From Amphirosellinia nigrospora (Eukaryota > Ascomycota > Sordariomycetes > Xylariales > Xylariaceae), in assembly GCA_004123355.1 (NCBI GenBank), contig SCHM01000004.1, positions 3,566,316 to 3,630,315 on the forward strand: 64,000 nt of DNA, written 5' to 3'. Made by a program: the position numbers and the translations under genes. The notes beneath the pieces are model-generated. The model was given only the letters and a program-made list of their open reading frames with translations. It was not told where the DNA came from and searched no databases. Shown here piece by piece: positions 60,821 through 64,000 of this stretch (the first letter of the stretch is position 1; each line of letters starts with the position of its first letter).

Positions 60821-63426
60821 CTTCGCGTGATCTCGGTCGACCCCAGTCCCAATCGTCTTAGTTGGATATGTAGGCACCAGCCAGATGTCTCCCCAAATAC
60901 CCCAGCAGCAACAGCAATAGTTTGAGTCGTCTTGGAGAGGAATCGGTGCGAGGGCGACACGGTTGGGAGATAGTAGGTTAAGTGCTTAGCTGTAGATCAT
61001 GGCTCCGAGGTTGCGCATGGACAAGCACACGTTGGCGGTCTCAATCAGGTAGCAGGTGATGTACTCAGAGGAACTCAAGTGTACGCAAAGAGCAGGAGGA
61101 ATGGCCATTTTGAGGAGACCCTAGACTAGCATATGTATGTACAGTAGGTACATACTGCACAGCAGACCAAGATGGCGAACCCGGTCCACCCATCCTCCAT
61201 TCGTACTAGGTAGCGTTACGAGCTCGGAGGACTATACTACTGTGGTGTAGGTTGAGCCCGGGTCGGGGCTGGGGCAGATCAGATCCTCGGCTTGGTGTCG
61301 TACCGTACGTTGGACGGCGTACTGGGACTGTACGAGGACTCGTCGACCGTTGGTTACCCAGACTGTCCAGGTTCCAGTCCAGGTCTCCCACCTCTCCCCG
61401 GCGCGCGCCCTCTGAATGGTGAGAGCGTGGACCAGGGCGGACGGCGGTGGGCCTCTGGGCATGCATGTTAGCCAGTCTTACCCGCAGAAAGGGATGGCCA
61501 AGAAGCATGGTCACTCCTTAGCCACAACGGCGATGTCGTTACCTCAGTATACCACCATCCGCCTAGGAATCGAGCGCTGCCATTTGTCACCCTCGTGTCG
61601 CGGTATGCAACCAATCACGAGTGTATCAACGACTATATCATACGTATTGTATACGTATGGCAGCCCATAGGGACGAGCGCAAAGGTAGGACAAGCATGAC
61701 ACATTAGAAACATACTCTGAATGTGAATGTCGCGGCGCTGCCTCCAGCATACTGTCGGATATTTGCCATTTTCTGCAAGCGTCAGCACTCCTTCAAACCA
61801 AAATGACGAATGTGAATATATGCACAATGTTGCATACACATTGTAAACTGCCTGCTGTTAGGCAAGCGAGTTGGAGAGCCGTGACCCAAGGAGAGCTCTC
61901 TAGGCCCTGACTACTGCACAAAAGTCCGGGTCTAGATAGAGCGCTCTGCGGTAAGTCTTGAAGGTGTGGGTGGAGAAGCATGGAATGGATTACTCCCTAT
62001 TATTAGTGTATTGAAACCCCACGTTCGACTTGACCCTGGACGATCTACGAAGCAGCGATTGTTGTGTAGTGTTCGACGCGAAATACCCTTGCGTATATTG
62101 ACGAGTATATACATTTCACATTCTCCTTTCACCTTCATACAGCGCTGTAGCGTAGTAGAGCAGTTGAGCATGTTTAAGGACATGCACCTGAAAAGAATGT
62201 GAACTCTAAGCGAAGTCATTGCCTCGTCATAACAAATCCAAAGAATGCAACGTCGTTTACAACGCAGTTATCAAGCCCTGCTTCCAATGTGCAACCCCCG
62301 ACGACCTACATGAACCGCTGTGCTGATTACCGTACACTACATACCTACGATAGCTAGTATGCCACCATGGTGCGACTCCTAGTGCGCAGTACTTTTAGTA
62401 TTAGGCAGTAGAGGACACTTTAGTGTAGGTTTACTGCATGTCAACATCATTCCATGTGCCTGGGCGGCATCAGTGCGGCTTTCTAGCCTCTTTCTATCAA
62501 GCTTGGCAAACATCAGACAGCTTTGGATACACCAGTAACGAGCCGTTCTCCATACTACACAGCTGAGCAAGGGCGTGAATAAGAACGACGAGCTATATAT
62601 TTCAGGCAACCTCTTAGATTTTACCACTATCGTATACTTGTCAGTGCACTACTATAGCGCGGGCTGGTGACGAACAAAACGACGAATGGTACTATGTAAA
62701 TAATTTTATCCAAGTCCTTCAAATTAAACTATCCCAACGTAGAGCATATTGGTAAACAGAGCTTGAAGTCCGGCGGTCATCAGGCCATTAGGCTAAAATT
62801 ATAGCGTCACAGTTGTTGATTTCGCAACCAGGGCGGTTGCTGATCGTGGTTGGACGGTACCTTGCAGACTTGATCAACTAACCTTGGTCTTATACCAGTA
62901 GTAACAATGGTAGTTAGCCTATAGAATAAGCCGATGCGAGTCAGGTCCGAGGCTAGACGTAAATACACTCCAGCCTAAGCCCTTTGAGTAGTCATTCGGT
63001 ATCCCGAGCCCGAGGTAGATTCAGCCACAACAACAAGGAAAAGAAGACCGGTTCTCATCGACAGCTTGTTCAGTCTACACTATCCTACACTAGGTGGCTT
63101 AGTGCTCTGTCACAGTTGCATAGGCAGACTGAAAGACTGACACTTATGTGTTGTAACGGCGCGGGCCGGGATTTGACATGTACTGGGGTTTTCCAGATAT
63201 TCATGAGTCGTTATAGTAGGGGAAGCATATATAGTACACTATATATGCATGTCTCAGCCCTGTCGGGCCCTGAGACGATATCGTTACAACATATTGGGAT
63301 ACCCATCCCATGTCCAGTGTCATAGGAGTGAGGATCCGGTTTATCCGTGTTGGTAATGGTTTGGCAAAGCTTTTCGGCTTGTCAGCCGTGGCAAGACTAC
63401 CCTTGTAATATAAGCGAACAGATAAG
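60821..63426. other. Intergenic right flank
   Basis: 2.6 kb with only short, overlapping open frames and no recognisable domain. Nothing else stands out. Confidence 0.5.
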
Positions 63427-63689
63427 ATGTCGTCGCGCCGGGTGGCTCTCGCTCCAATTCTTGGACGTATCGCACGAGGCTGCCTGCCAGCACCCAGGCC
63501 GAAAGCAACTAGCATATCTACCGGGTTCTCGACGTTGGCGACCAGTCGGCGTGGCGTTCCGCCATTCTCGCCGCCAGGGGGATTTTCCTCTCAGATCCCA
63601 GCTTCCTCGATCATCAATTCTACTGGTCGAACAGTCCCTGCGCGTCCTCAAAGCAGTAACGTGACACGCCACAATTGTTTTTCGGTAAG
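63427..63689 (+). CDS. Possible mitochondrial protein, first exon
   Basis: An open frame beginning MSSRRVALAPILGRIARGCL is rich in Arg, Ser and Ala with almost no acidic residues through residue 80, the composition of a mitochondrial targeting sequence. It reaches NCFS, then a GTAAGC at about 63684 that would be a good intron donor; without splicing it stops after two more codons. I cannot identify the mature protein, and later exons, if real, run towards the window edge. Confidence 0.35.
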
Positions 63690-64000
63690 CTAAAATTGCG
63701 CTCTACCCATCATGTACAAACTCCCTAAGCTATTGAGCCGAGGGTTTGTATAAAAACATCAAGATATTAGCATTGACCAACCGACAGGCAGGCATATTGA
63801 CTGACTCAAGAAACCTCTGTTGGGGTACCCTCCCCAGTTTCGTTAAACAAGGATTCTGCATGTACAGCAAATGATAAGTATACTACGAGTGGAAGAGTTG
63901 GACCTTTTTGCAGAGCATTCGGGTCTGATTCGGGAATTGAATATTAATCGAGTAAGGCGGCATAGTGGGACGGCTCAGCCAGACAAGGGGATTGCAACGT
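63690..64000. other. Right edge of window
   Basis: No confident coding sequence; may include an intron and later exon of the preceding candidate gene. Confidence 0.35.

Noticed and set aside
1-64000. CRISPR array, operon or prokaryotic element
   Set aside because: No spaced repeats; introns and fungal gene families show a nuclear ascomycete genome.

Overview
This window reads as a piece of a filamentous ascomycete genome (Pezizomycotina, probably a Sordariomycete). The genes are short-intron fungal genes with GT...AG introns of about 50-150 bp. They match ascomycete families (Gvp36-type BAR protein, Rrn11, Seb1/Msn2, Dph6 with a RidA-like tail, PL20 glucuronan lyase, GT69 mannosyltransferase). 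One LTR retrotransposon has been converted to extremely AT-rich DNA in which CpA/TpG is almost gone but CpG survives, the pattern left by repeat-induced point mutation (RIP).

Layout. Left gene block (0.25-11.0 kb): a small unknown membrane protein (-), Gvp36-like BAR protein (+), complex I 29.9 kDa/NDUFA5 subunit (+), RNA polymerase I factor Rrn11 (+), Golgi Yip4-like protein (-) and a two-PAS-domain protein (-). Gene-poor island (11.0-36.3 kb): no gene I can defend. It holds a dead Ty1/copia element at 18,389-24,265 with 141/147-bp LTRs, a 5-bp target duplication and a half-tRNA-type primer site, plus tRNA-like relics and dispersed TACCTAGGTA palindromes. Right gene block (36.3-60.8 kb): Seb1/Msn2 zinc-finger factor (+), Dph6 (+), PL20 lyase (+), Pmp24/PXMP4 peroxisomal protein (+), GT69 mannosyltransferase (-), SAM methyltransferase with an 11-nt micro-exon (+), LSm6 (-), Rad60/Esc2-type SUMO-like protein (+), GH5 glycosidase (-), an RNase III-like protein (+) and a seven-TM receptor-like protein (-). 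The last 3 kb is mostly empty, with the start of a possible mitochondrial protein at 63.4 kb.

The genes are mostly unrelated housekeeping, stress and cell-surface functions rather than one pathway; I see no biosynthetic cluster. Most neighbours are convergent or unlinked, and LSm6 and the Rad60/Esc2 gene diverge from a shared 528-bp region.

The strongest global signal is technical. Eleven of the sixteen recognisable genes contain one or more single-base frame shifts, often in short homopolymers and mostly one base too few, inside otherwise well-conserved proteins, several of them housekeeping or essential. That fits an unpolished long-read assembly far better than mass pseudogenisation, and coordinates of the affected genes are given as whole gene spans. 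I did not find a convincing new biological system; the most unusual biology is listed in the findings.
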